Assembly (NCBI RefSeq): GCF_003315795.1
Contig: NZ_QMEY01000021.1
Span: forward strand, 104,046 to 168,045
Direction of reading: 5' to 3'
Length of the DNA stretch: 64,000 nt
DNA from: Spongiactinospora rosea
GTDB taxonomy: Bacteria > Actinomycetota > Actinomycetes > Streptosporangiales > Streptosporangiaceae
The position numbers and the translations under genes are program-made. Below, in pieces: positions 8,387 through 17,056 of the stretch. The notes below the pieces were generated by a model, which saw only the letters and a list, made by a program, of their open reading frames with translations, was not told the DNA's origin and did no database searches. Within the stretch, counting starts at the first letter, position 1. The number at the start of each line of letters is the position of its first letter.

Positions 8387-8935
8387 ATGGATGACGATCT
8401 CACGGCCGGGTTCGAGGCCGTCTACCGTGAGACGTACGGCCGGATCACGGCCTACGCCGCGCGCCGCTGCGACACCCCGCAGGACGCGGCGGACGTGGTG
8501 GCCGAGACCTTCGCCATCGCCTGGCGGAGGCTGGGCGACATGCCCACCGGCGAGGGCGCGCTGCCGTGGCTGTACGGCGTGGCGCGCAGGGTCCTCGCCA
8601 ACCACCGCCGCGGCGAGGTACGCCGCCAGGCGCGCAATGTCGAGCTGGACGCCGAACTGGCCGACCTGTACTCCGGCTCGCCCGAGACCGGGATCGAGCT
8701 GAACGCCATCACCGGCGCCTTCCAGAGCCTGTCCGACGACGATCGCGAACTGCTGGCGCTGATCGCCTGGGAGGGACTGGGCCGCGAGGAGATCGCCACG
8801 GCCCTTGGCCTGTCCCGCAACGCCGTACGGATCAGGTTGCACCGCGCGCGCAGGCGCTTCTCCCGCGCGCTCGCCGAGGCGGGCGTCGAGCCCCTACCCC
8901 AGAACCGGCTGCTGCCAGTGGAGAGGTCGCTGTGA
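8387..8935 (+). CDS. ECF-type RNA polymerase sigma factor
   Basis: A 182-residue sigma-70 of the ECF type. Region 2 spans roughly residues 10-75 (YRETYGRITAYAARR, DAADVVAETFAIAWRR, WLYGVARRVLANHRR). Region 4 is at about 120-165 (LSDDDRELLALIAWEGLG, then LGLSRNAVRIRLHRARRR). The ATG at 8387 fits the usual N-terminus but has no good ribosome site; GAGGAGG at 8361-8367 is about 20 bases away, so a short leader or alternative start is possible. Its stop overlaps the next gene (GTGA), which probably encodes its regulator. Confidence 0.88.
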   Translation: MDDDLTAGFEAVYRETYGRITAYAARRCDTPQDAADVVAETFAIAWRRLGDMPTGEGALPWLYGVARRVLANHRRGEVRRQARNVELDAELADLYSGSPETGIELNAITGAFQSLSDDDRELLALIAWEGLGREEIATALGLSRNAVRIRLHRARRRFSRALAEAGVEPLPQNRLLPVERSL

Positions 8936-9924
8936 AGAACGACCACGAGAACGAGATGGAAGCGCTGTCCGCACTGGCCCGCGTACGTCCCGGAGAGCCC
9001 GGCGGCGACCCGGCCGCCCCCGGGGCGCTGGCCCTGCTGACGTCGATCACCGGTTCCGCCGATGGCCCGGTGACCGGTACGCGGCGTGCGCGGCATATGC
9101 GGCGTGCGCGGGGTTTCCGGCTCCGGCGGGTCGCCATCGGCCTGGCCGCCGTCACCGGACTCGCCGCGGCCGTCGTGATCGGCCCGAGCCTCCTGCGCGA
9201 CGGCACCGGCCTGAACCCGTCCTACGCCGTCTCCAAGGACTCCGACGGGGTCGTGTACGTCACGGTCCACGAGTTCGGGGACGCCGAGGGCCTGCGGCGG
9301 CAGTTGCGTTCGCTCAACGTCCCGGCCACCGTCGACTACACACCGCCCGGCAAGAAGTGCCGCGAGCCGCGCGGTGAGCACGTGGAGCGGATTCCCCCCG
9401 GCCTGTACTCCGTTCCGCAGGAGATCCCCGGCGACGAACGCCGCGAGGGCTGGCAGATGCGGATCGACACCAAGCTCTTCGAGCCCGGCCAGACCTTCGT
9501 GTGGACGATCGGTGAGCGATCGACCAGCACCATCTTGATGAGCGGGCCGGTGTCACCGTGCGTCCTGGTCCCGGACGACTCGATCGGCCGTGTCGAGACC
9601 GACCCGCCCTACCGGGTGGCGACGACCAAGGGCCGTTCGCTCGCGGGGTTCCGGGTGGACGAGAAGACCGTGGGCGAGGTCCTGCCCGAACTGCGCAGGC
9701 GCGGGCTGAAGACCGAGTACCTGATCATGGCCATCCCGCCCGGCAACCCCGGCGGTTTCGGCGAACTGCGCGTCCAGGACGAGCCGGTCGGCGACGAGTG
9801 GGTCGTCTGGGAGGCGGAGGAGTCCGTCCGGACGCCGGGACTGATCCGGCTGCTGGTCACCGAACGGCGGTACGACAAGAACCCCGTCTACGGCGGCCCG
9901 CGCGACGCCATCATCCCTGAGTAG
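8932..9924 (+). CDS. Membrane-anchored protein, putative partner/anti-sigma of the ECF factor
   Basis: A 330-residue protein with an N-terminal cytoplasmic segment rich in Arg, one transmembrane helix at about residues 66-84 and a large extracytoplasmic C-terminal part. The topology and the overlap with an ECF sigma gene match the diffuse class of CU044_5270-like partner proteins in actinomycetes. No HxxxCxxC zinc anti-sigma motif is visible at the N-terminus, so anti-sigma activity is inferred from context. Its stop overlaps that of the convergent MFS gene by 14 bases. Confidence 0.65.
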   Translation: MKNDHENEMEALSALARVRPGEPGGDPAAPGALALLTSITGSADGPVTGTRRARHMRRARGFRLRRVAIGLAAVTGLAAAVVIGPSLLRDGTGLNPSYAVSKDSDGVVYVTVHEFGDAEGLRRQLRSLNVPATVDYTPPGKKCREPRGEHVERIPPGLYSVPQEIPGDERREGWQMRIDTKLFEPGQTFVWTIGERSTSTILMSGPVSPCVLVPDDSIGRVETDPPYRVATTKGRSLAGFRVDEKTVGEVLPELRRRGLKTEYLIMAIPPGNPGGFGELRVQDEPVGDEWVVWEAEESVRTPGLIRLLVTERRYDKNPVYGGPRDAIIPE

Positions 9925-11134
9925 CGCGCCGCAGCGCCGGGAACGTGGCGGCCACCACGAGCGTGGCCGCCACGCAGACCAGGCCGCCGATGACCACCGC
10001 CTGGCGGGCCCCGGTGACCTCCGCCAGGAATCCGACGGCGGCGTTGCCCAGCGCGGGCGAGACCGTCGCCTGCACCATCCAGATGCTGCTGACGCGTCCG
10101 CGCAGGTCATCGGGCGTGTCCCGCTGAAGGAGGGCCGAGCGCAGGGTCTCGGAGATCAGGTCCCCCAGCCCGGCCAGCGCGAGCAGGAACAGCGCCACCG
10201 GCAGGAACGTGGTCAGGCCGAAGCCGGTCAGCGCCAGGCCCCACAGCAGTACGGCGGCGATCAGCGCGTGACCGCCCGCGCGTCCGGTCCACCCGCTGGT
10301 CAGCGCGCCCACGACGGCCCCGAGGGCGGGCGCGGCGTACAACAGGCCGGTCACGGCCGGGCTGCCGAACTGCTGGTCGGCCAGCACCGGGTAGAGCGCC
10401 TGCGGCATCGTGAAGATCACCGCTGCGGCGTCGATGAGGAACAGGCCCAGGATGAGCCGCCGGCCGCGGATGAAGCGCAGCGCGCCGAGCACCCCTTCCC
10501 GGGGCTTCGCGCTCGTCGTGCTGCTCTTGACGGGCGGCAGTGGCCTGACGAAGCACAGTACGACGGAGAAGATCAGGAATCCGGCGGCGTCCACGACGTA
10601 GCAGGCGGCCAGGCCGGGCCCGGCGATGAGCGCGCCGCCGAGCGCGGGCCCGACCAGGGCGGCGAGCTGCGCCGAGGCCGCCGTCAGCGCCCCCGCCGCG
10701 GCCAGCTTGGCGGTACCGGCCAGCGCCGGAATCGCCGCCAGCATCGCCGGACCGCCGAGCCCGGCGAACAGCCCGGTCAGCCCGGTCGCCACGTAGATCA
10801 CCCAGAGCCGAGGCTCGGGCAGCAGCGCGTTGCCCGCCATCGCGGCGGCCACGAACACCAGCGGCAGCCGGGTGAGCAGCATCAGCCGTCGCCGATCGAA
10901 CCGGTCGGCGAGCACGCCCCCGGCCAGCAGCCCCACCACCATCGGCAGCGCCCTGGCCAGGCTGACCAGCCCGATCTGGCCCGGCGAGGCGGTCATGTCA
11001 TAGACCTGCACGGCGACGGCGACGCTGGTCATCAGCGTGCCGACCAGTGCGCCGAGGAACCCGGCGTAGATCAGGCGGAAGTCGCGGCTCTCCCGCAACG
11101 GGCTGAGGTCCATGGCGAGACCGGACAGGGACAT
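9911..11134 (-). CDS. MFS exporter (EntS/multidrug-like)
   Basis: A 407-residue major facilitator with about 12 helices. Loop 2-3 carries GGVLADRFDRRRLM, a form of the MFS signature. The architecture resembles EntS-type siderophore or drug exporters. It is divergent from a TetR regulator 125 bases away, a classic arrangement in which the regulator represses the pump. The 3' end overlaps the convergent sigma-partner gene. Confidence 0.87.
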   Translation of the reverse strand: MSLSGLAMDLSPLRESRDFRLIYAGFLGALVGTLMTSVAVAVQVYDMTASPGQIGLVSLARALPMVVGLLAGGVLADRFDRRRLMLLTRLPLVFVAAAMAGNALLPEPRLWVIYVATGLTGLFAGLGGPAMLAAIPALAGTAKLAAAGALTAASAQLAALVGPALGGALIAGPGLAACYVVDAAGFLIFSVVLCFVRPLPPVKSSTTSAKPREGVLGALRFIRGRRLILGLFLIDAAAVIFTMPQALYPVLADQQFGSPAVTGLLYAAPALGAVVGALTSGWTGRAGGHALIAAVLLWGLALTGFGLTTFLPVALFLLALAGLGDLISETLRSALLQRDTPDDLRGRVSSIWMVQATVSPALGNAAVGFLAEVTGARQAVVIGGLVCVAATLVVAATFPALRRATQG

Positions 11135-11259
11135 GGCGACTCCAGGCAGGCGGCACGTGGCTGATGGCTACCGTGCCGCACGCCCTACGCTAAAGTCAAC
11201 ACGTGTGAAGTTCTACGCGTACTGTCGGGCCGAACGGGGATTGATAACCTCACAAAGCC
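11135..11259. promoter_or_regulatory. Divergent MFS/TetR intergenic region with candidate operator
   Basis: This 125-base gap must contain both promoters. ACACGTGT at 11199-11206 is a perfect 8-bp palindrome with partly matching flanks and is the best visible TetR operator candidate. AT content rises toward the tetR start (TTGATAAC just upstream). No convincing -35/-10 pair is claimed. Confidence 0.35.
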
Positions 11260-11955
11260 ATGAGCAGCAGCCACACCCGGCGACGACCGACCCACCGCAA
11301 GGGCCGGGCCACCCTCACCCGCGAGTCCGTGGGGCGCGCCGCGCTCGACTTCCTCGGCCGGTACGGCCCGGCCGAGCTGACCATGCGCTCGCTCGCCACC
11401 GAACTGGGCGTCTCGCCCCGCGCCCTGTACAACTACGTCGAAGACCGGCGCGACCTGATCACGGTGGCCGCCGAGATCTTCGAGTCCGGCTGGCACTCCC
11501 CTCCGCTCGACCCGGCGCGGTGGCGGGAGGACCTGCGGGCGTTCTGCCGGGAGCTGCGGGCCCACTACCGCCGCCATCCCGGCATGACCACGCTCGCGTA
11601 CAGCGAGAACATCACCATGGCCCGCCACCCGGTCATGCTCCGCAACGTGGACGCGCTGATCGGCCTGTTCGCCCAGATCGGGCTCCCGCTCCAGGACGCC
11701 TACCGGGCCTGCATGGAGACCATCAGACTGGTCGCCGGCTTCGTCGAACTCCAGGACTCCCTGCACGACCGCCCCCCCGCCCACGTCACCCCGGACGACC
11801 TGGACCGGCTGCCACCCCCCTGGCTGCGGGGCTCACCGGAGGATCTGCCCTACCTGAGCCGCACCGCCACCCTCGAACCCGACTCCCCGGACACCCTGTT
11901 CGACTTCGCCGTGGACATCCTGGTCGCCGGAATCGCCGCCCGCCTTCCGGCTTGA
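11260..11955 (+). CDS. TetR-family transcriptional regulator
   Basis: A 231-residue regulator. The helix-turn-helix lies at about residues 25-65 (TRESVGRAALDFLGRYG, then MRSLATELGVSPRALYNYVEDRRDL). The C-terminal part is the ligand/dimer domain, without a recognisable ligand signature. Being divergent from the MFS pump, it most likely controls that pump and itself. Confidence 0.9.
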   Translation: MSSSHTRRRPTHRKGRATLTRESVGRAALDFLGRYGPAELTMRSLATELGVSPRALYNYVEDRRDLITVAAEIFESGWHSPPLDPARWREDLRAFCRELRAHYRRHPGMTTLAYSENITMARHPVMLRNVDALIGLFAQIGLPLQDAYRACMETIRLVAGFVELQDSLHDRPPAHVTPDDLDRLPPPWLRGSPEDLPYLSRTATLEPDSPDTLFDFAVDILVAGIAARLPA

Positions 11956-11976
11956 CGACGTCCTTCTCTGCGGCCC

Positions 11977-12318
11977 TCAGACCGGAGCACCGCCGAATCC
12001 GATCTCGTTCCCTTCGGGGTCGCGGTAGGTGACCTTGCGCACCCCGTTGGAATAGGTCTCCCGATTCACCGGCTCGATCCCCCGCTCGGTGATCCCCGCC
12101 ACCCGGGCGTCGAGATCGTCCACGAAGAGCGTGACCATGGCATGCCCGGCGCGCTCGGGCAGCTCCTCGACGTACATGTACCGATGCTCCGCCAACTCCC
12201 ACACGGCCTCGCTGTCGTTCGGCAAGAACGCCGGCGGACCCCCCAGCAGCCGTTCGTACCACTCCAGCGCGGCCGCGTAGTCGGCCACCGCGATCCCCGC
12301 GAACAGATCAACCGCCAT
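11977..12318 (-). CDS. VOC-superfamily (glyoxalase/bleomycin-resistance fold) protein
   Basis: A 113-residue single-domain VOC protein: FAGIAVADYAAALEWYERLLG at the N-terminus and VTYRDPEGNEIGFGG at the C-terminus with a metal-ligand-like Glu. Such proteins are dimeric metalloenzymes or binding proteins with diverse substrates. It lies 40 bases downstream of the carbohydrate operon on the same strand, but a shared role is not evident. Confidence 0.85.
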   Translation of the reverse strand: MAVDLFAGIAVADYAAALEWYERLLGGPPAFLPNDSEAVWELAEHRYMYVEELPERAGHAMVTLFVDDLDARVAGITERGIEPVNRETYSNGVRKVTYRDPEGNEIGFGGAPV

Positions 12319-12358
12319 TCGCCAACCCTACAAACCCTCGCGTTCCCCCGCTCCACGC

Positions 12359-13015
12359 TCAGGCCGGGGGCTGGCCGTAGGCCCGCCGGTAGCGGTCGTG
12401 CAGGCGGTGCACGTCCTCGCCGGGGATCGGGCGCGGCGTGCCGAGCTGACGGGCGAGGTGGGTCGTCCGCGCGACGTCCTCGCACATGACCGCGGCCTTC
12501 ACCGCCGCCGCCGGGGTCCGCCCGACGGCGAAGACGCCGTGGTTGCGCATCAGCACCGCGGGCGAACGCGAACCGCGCAGGGTGGCCACGACCCCGCGGC
12601 CGATGTCGTCGCCGCCGATGAGCGCGAACGGCCCGACCGGGATCTCGCCGCCGAACTCGTCGGCCATCGCGGTCAGGACGCACGGGATCGGCTCGCCGCA
12701 GGCCGCCCACGCCGACGCGTACGGCGAGTGGGTGTGGACGATGCCGCCGATCTCCGGCATGTGCCGGTAGACGTACGCGTGCGCCGCCGTGTCGCTGGAC
12801 GGCGACCACTCCCCCTCGACCACCTCGCCGTGCAGGTCGCACACCACCATCGCGCCGGCGGTCAGGTCGGAGTAACGCACCCCGCTGGGCTTGATGACCA
12901 GCAGGTCCTTTCCCGGCACGCGCGCCGACACGTTCCCCGAGGTCCACGCCACGAGTCCGTGCCCGGTCAGCTCGCCGTGCAGCTCGGCCACGATGGTCCG
13001 CACGTCGTCAAACAT
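12359..13015 (-). CDS. Class II aldolase / L-ribulose-5-phosphate 4-epimerase-like (AraD/FucA fold)
   Basis: A 218-residue class II aldolase-fold protein. Motifs: WTSGNVSAR, VIKPSGV, WSPSSDTAAHAYVYR and the zinc ligands HTHSPYASAWA, with a third His in MRNHGVFAVG. Family members epimerise L-ribulose-5-phosphate or cleave fuculose-/rhamnulose-1-phosphate to DHAP and an aldehyde; which of these applies cannot be fixed from motifs. It overlaps the NagB-like gene by eight bases at the end of the sugar-transporter operon, so it should act late in the pathway. Confidence 0.85.
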   Translation of the reverse strand: MFDDVRTIVAELHGELTGHGLVAWTSGNVSARVPGKDLLVIKPSGVRYSDLTAGAMVVCDLHGEVVEGEWSPSSDTAAHAYVYRHMPEIGGIVHTHSPYASAWAACGEPIPCVLTAMADEFGGEIPVGPFALIGGDDIGRGVVATLRGSRSPAVLMRNHGVFAVGRTPAAAVKAAVMCEDVARTTHLARQLGTPRPIPGEDVHRLHDRYRRAYGQPPA

Positions 13016-13889
13016 CGAAGGACCATTCCGGGTGCCGGCTGATCGGGTGGTCGGCGGTCTCCCTGGTCGCGGTGAGCAGGGCGTCGTCGTGCTCCTGCAA
13101 CAGGGTGATCGGATATTCCACGGTCTGCCCGCTGAACAGCGCCACCCGCAGCGCCGTCTGCTTCCAGGCTCCCGTGTCGCTGTACAGCCGGATCCTGCGG
13201 GCGGAGAGCACCTCCCGCAGGCCGAGGGTCACCGACATCGGCGGCACGAACTGGTAGGCCCCGCCGAGCTTGCGCTGCCCGAGCGCGAGGACCGTGTCGA
13301 CGTTGTTCTCCTGGACGCGCACGGAAGACGTGCGCAGCTCGTCCACGGTGATCTCACTCAGCGTGTTCCGCCTGGCCTGGTTGTAGGCCACGTGCCCGTC
13401 CTGGCCCCAGCCGCCGTACATCAAGTCGATCGGCCCGGACTCGATCGCCTCAAGAACGGCCTCGATGGTCTCCGGTTCGAGCCAGTGCCGGTGGGCGTCC
13501 GGCACCGCCAGCTCGGGCCGGACGGGGTCGTAGAAGTGCCGCTGCATGTAGCCGCGGAACGAGTACGGGTGGGTACGCGGCAGCGTCCTGCCCTGCCAGT
13601 CCAGGCATTCGTCCATGTGGAACACCTCGACGTGGCTCAGGCTCACCGACGCCCTGTTCACCATCCGGGTGAACGGCCCCAGCCATTCGACCGGGCCGCA
13701 CGGGATGATCACCCGGAACATGCGGTCCCGCACGGCCGCGGCGCGCACGCCGTCGAGCAGTTCCGTGGCCATCAGGTTCGCCATCTCCGCGGGCCCCGCG
13801 CACAACCGCAGCGGAATCCTGCGGTCCGGGTGGCCGGCCAGGTCATCGACCGGGACGCTGCACCAGGTATACAGATCCTTCTTGTTCAC
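13008..13889 (-). CDS. NagB-like sugar-phosphate isomerase/deaminase
   Basis: A 293-residue member of the glucosamine-6-phosphate deaminase/6-phosphogluconolactonase fold. The diagnostic pieces are FHMDECLDW (general-base Asp region) and YGGWGQDGHVAYNQ, a variant of the NagB GGIGxDGHIAFN motif. Divergence from true NagB (Trp for Ile, Tyr for Phe, extra N-terminal 30 residues) suggests a different sugar phosphate. It sits between the permease genes and an AraD-like enzyme in one operon. Confidence 0.75.
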   Translation of the reverse strand: MNKKDLYTWCSVPVDDLAGHPDRRIPLRLCAGPAEMANLMATELLDGVRAAAVRDRMFRVIIPCGPVEWLGPFTRMVNRASVSLSHVEVFHMDECLDWQGRTLPRTHPYSFRGYMQRHFYDPVRPELAVPDAHRHWLEPETIEAVLEAIESGPIDLMYGGWGQDGHVAYNQARRNTLSEITVDELRTSSVRVQENNVDTVLALGQRKLGGAYQFVPPMSVTLGLREVLSARRIRLYSDTGAWKQTALRVALFSGQTVEYPITLLQEHDDALLTATRETADHPISRHPEWSFDV

Positions 13890-13914
13890 TTGGCCTGCTC
13901 TCGGCTGGAAAGGG

Positions 13915-14787
13915 TCATTTGATGCCGGCCATCGTCATGGTCGCGATGAACCGGCGCTGCACGAGGACGAAGCCGATGACCAGCGGGAGGGTCGCCACGA
14001 CGTTCCCGCTCATCAGCATCGGCCAGTCGGTGCGGCGCGGGCCTTGGAAGTTGGCGAGCCCGAGCTGGATCGTGTACCACCGCTCGTCGCTGATGGCGAC
14101 CAGCGGCCACAACAGGTCGTTCCATGAGCCCAGCAGCGTGAAGATCGTCAGGGTGGCCAGCGCCGGGCGGGCGAGCGGCAGGACGATCCGCCGGAACACC
14201 CCGAACGTCGAGCACCCGTCGATCCTGGCGGCGTCCTCGAGTTCCACGGGGAGCGACAGGAAGAACTGCCGCATCAGGAAGATCCCGAAGGCCGACGACA
14301 GCCATGGCACGATGGCGGCGGCGAGCGTGTCCACCAGGCCGAACCTGCTGAACATCACGTAGGTCGGGATCATCAGCAGCTGGGTGGGAATCATGATCGT
14401 CGCCAGGATGGCCAGGAATCCGATCCGCCGCCCGGCGAACCTCAGCCGCGCGAAGCCGTACCCGGCCGCCGAGCACAGGACCAGGTGGGACAGCACCGCC
14501 ACGCCCGCGACGATCACCGAGTTGCCCAGCCACCGCAGGGCCGGGGCGTTGGTGAACAGCCCGACGTACCCGCTGATCTGCGGCGACCTGGGGAGGTAGC
14601 GCGGCGGATAGGAGTTGATCTCCGCCGCCGACATGAACGACGTCAGGATCATCTGGACCAGCGGGAAGGCGAAGACCAGCGCGACCGGCATGAGCAGCAG
14701 GTGCCACGGATCGAACGGCCGGCGCAGCCGCCGGCGGCGGACCGGCGCCGGGGGCGCGGTCTCTCGCAGGACCGGCGTGGTCAACAT
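13915..14787 (-). CDS. Carbohydrate ABC transporter permease (MalG type)
   Basis: A 290-residue inner-membrane permease with six predicted helices and the EAA loop in ELEDAARIDGCSTFGVFRRI. The start ATG at 14787-14785 shares a base with the stop of the upstream permease (TGATG), indicating coupled translation. The open frame continues upstream to 15573, but that part is a shadow of the other permease. Confidence 0.92.
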   Translation of the reverse strand: MLTTPVLRETAPPAPVRRRRLRRPFDPWHLLLMPVALVFAFPLVQMILTSFMSAAEINSYPPRYLPRSPQISGYVGLFTNAPALRWLGNSVIVAGVAVLSHLVLCSAAGYGFARLRFAGRRIGFLAILATIMIPTQLLMIPTYVMFSRFGLVDTLAAAIVPWLSSAFGIFLMRQFFLSLPVELEDAARIDGCSTFGVFRRIVLPLARPALATLTIFTLLGSWNDLLWPLVAISDERWYTIQLGLANFQGPRRTDWPMLMSGNVVATLPLVIGFVLVQRRFIATMTMAGIK

Positions 14788-15707
14788 CAGAACGCCTCGA
14801 TCCGCTTGAACCGGGCGTACACCATCATCCCTATCGTGATGATCACGCTCACCACGAAGAGCGACAGCGCCGCGGCCGAGCCGTAGCCGTATTCGGCGCG
14901 TTCGAAAGCCTGGTGGTAGATGAAGTAGACGATCGTCCGCGTCGCCCCCACCGGGCCGCCGCGCGTTGTGGTGAACACCACGTCGAAGAGCTGGAGGGCG
15001 GTGATGGTCTGCCACACCGCCGTGAAGATCGTGACCGGGAGCAGTTGCGGGAGCGTCACCCGCCGGAACATCTGCCAGCGCGAGGCGCCGTCGATCTGGG
15101 CCGCCTCGTAGAGCGCGGCCGGAATGTCCTGGAGGGCGGCCAGATAAACGACCACCGTGAAACCCAGCGCCCCCCACAACGCGACCAGGCAGAGCACGAA
15201 CATCGCCTGCCCGGGGTCCTCCAGAAATCCCTGCGCGGGAATGCCGAACATCCGCAGCCCGCCGTTCACGATGCCGGTACGCGGCTCGAAGACGAAATTC
15301 GCCAGAATTCCGGTCGCGGCGGCCGACGTGACGAACGGCACGAATACGCAGGTGCGGTAGAAGGCCAGGAACCGGATCCGCCGGTTCAGCGCCACGGCCA
15401 GCAGGACGCCGAGGACCAGGGAGGCGGGCACGAATATCGCGGTGAAGAACACCGTGTGCCCCACCGCGTCGTACAGCTCCGGGTCGGCCGCCAGCGCGGT
15501 GTAGTTGCGAAATCCCACGTATCTGGGGGCGGTGATGCCGTCCCAGCGCTGTTGTGAGAGGAGCAGCGACCACACGGCGGGGAACACCGACAACCCCACG
15601 ATGATCAGTGTCGCCGGGCCGGCGAACAGCCAGGCCGTGGCGTTTCTGCGAATCGTGGCGTTCCCGCGGATCGAGACGGCCGGCCTCGGCCGTTCGCCGC
15701 GGGTCAA
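14787..15707 (-). CDS. Carbohydrate ABC transporter permease (MalF type)
   Basis: A 306-residue permease with a cytoplasmic N-terminus, about six helices and the EAA motif ALYEAAQIDGASRWQMFRRV. It pairs with the next gene to form the membrane channel. Its start overlaps the stop of the sugar-binding protein by four bases (ATGA). No dedicated ATPase is encoded in the cluster, so a shared MsiK-type ATPase is likely, as known for actinomycete sugar importers. Confidence 0.92.
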   Translation of the reverse strand: MTRGERPRPAVSIRGNATIRRNATAWLFAGPATLIIVGLSVFPAVWSLLLSQQRWDGITAPRYVGFRNYTALAADPELYDAVGHTVFFTAIFVPASLVLGVLLAVALNRRIRFLAFYRTCVFVPFVTSAAATGILANFVFEPRTGIVNGGLRMFGIPAQGFLEDPGQAMFVLCLVALWGALGFTVVVYLAALQDIPAALYEAAQIDGASRWQMFRRVTLPQLLPVTIFTAVWQTITALQLFDVVFTTTRGGPVGATRTIVYFIYHQAFERAEYGYGSAAALSLFVVSVIITIGMMVYARFKRIEAF

Positions 15708-17005
15708 TTGTCCGCCAGACTCGCGTCGGACTTACGGGCGGCGGTGTCGAGCGCCTCGCGTACGCCGATGGTGCCCTGAAGGACGGCGGCGATCGCCTCC
15801 CCGACGTTGCGCGACAACGTCACGTACCATTCGTCGGTCGGCCGCGCCTGTTCGTCGTTGACCAGGTTGCGCACCATCACATCGACCCCGGGAAACCGCC
15901 GCACGAACCGCTCGTACTCCGGCGTGCCGCGCTCCGACGCGCGCAGCGGGAGATTCCCCGTGGCCATCGTCCACCGGGGGTCGATCTCCGGCGAGGTCAG
16001 CCACTTCAGCAGCTGAAAACTCCAGTAGGCGCGATCGGCATCCTGATGGTCGAACGCGGTCCACACGTCAGGGCCGGAGACCGTCTGGTGGTCTCCGTCG
16101 TATCCGGGCAGGATCTGCACGCCGTACGGCGTCTTGGCCTCCACGAAGGTGTAGAGCGACCACGGGCCGGTGATGAGCATCCCCACGTGCCCGCCCGCGA
16201 ACATCGGGTCGCTCTTCTCGTCGGTCTGGTCGATGAACACGCTCTTGTCGTCCACCGCCATCGCGCGCCAGAATTCGAGCGCCCGCACCCCGGCCGGTGA
16301 GTTGAACGCGGCCTTTCCACCGGGTTCGGCGATCTTGCCGCCGAGTTGCCACAGTTGCGGCCACAGCCGCCAGGTGGTGTCCTCGCCGCCGCTCACGTGA
16401 TAGGCCGTGCCCCAGGTCTGGGTGGCCGGGTCGGTGATCTTCTTGGCCGCGGCCCGGAAGTCGTCCCAGGTCCACTCCGGCGTCGGGTACGGGATGCCGT
16501 TCCGGTCGAACAGCCTCTTGTTGTAGACCAGGGCGAGATCGTCCACCAGGGAGGGGAAACCGATCACCTTGCCGCCGGGGGTGCACGCGCTCCGTGCGCT
16601 GCTGGAGAACTCCGTCCAGTTCACCGACGGGTCCTTGACCCATTGGGTGAAGTCGAGCGTCCGGCCGCTGGCGGCCAGCCGGCCGGTCCAGCTTCCGTAG
16701 GTGTAGGAGATGTCCGGATACTTCGACGTGGCGAACGCGGCGGTCAGCTTCTGCAACAGCTCGGTCGTGGTCGGCGCGCCGGACGACACCTCGATCGTGA
16801 CGTTCGGGTGCAGCCTGGAGAACTCCCGCGCGAGGTTCTGCAGCACCCGCTGTGGTTCGTCGGCCTGCCCGGTCCACCAGACCAGCGTGACCGGGGCCTT
16901 CGGGTCGGCGGGTCCCCGCCCGCCGCCCCCGGCGCAGCCGGTGAGCAGCGGTCCGGCGAGCAGCAGGCACGCGACGACGCCGCGTACGGTCTTCCTGGGA
17001 GCCAT
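15704..17005 (-). CDS. Sugar ABC transporter substrate-binding lipoprotein
   Basis: A 433-residue extracellular solute-binding protein of the family 1 (MalE-like) type. N-terminal signal with lipobox LLTGC near residue 24. Then VTLVWWTGQADEPQRVLQN, the typical family-1 opening, and MFAGGHVGMLITGPWSLY near residue 270. It is the first structural gene of the operon, 50 bases downstream of the GntR gene. Ligand unknown; the adjoining GH4 glycosidase suggests a glycoside. Confidence 0.9.
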   Translation of the reverse strand: MAPRKTVRGVVACLLLAGPLLTGCAGGGGRGPADPKAPVTLVWWTGQADEPQRVLQNLAREFSRLHPNVTIEVSSGAPTTTELLQKLTAAFATSKYPDISYTYGSWTGRLAASGRTLDFTQWVKDPSVNWTEFSSSARSACTPGGKVIGFPSLVDDLALVYNKRLFDRNGIPYPTPEWTWDDFRAAAKKITDPATQTWGTAYHVSGGEDTTWRLWPQLWQLGGKIAEPGGKAAFNSPAGVRALEFWRAMAVDDKSVFIDQTDEKSDPMFAGGHVGMLITGPWSLYTFVEAKTPYGVQILPGYDGDHQTVSGPDVWTAFDHQDADRAYWSFQLLKWLTSPEIDPRWTMATGNLPLRASERGTPEYERFVRRFPGVDVMVRNLVNDEQARPTDEWYVTLSRNVGEAIAAVLQGTIGVREALDTAARKSDASLADN

Positions 17006-17056
17006 GGCTGCCTCCTGGGGGGCGACCGGTGGGGGGAAGGGCGGGCTCCGGCGGCG

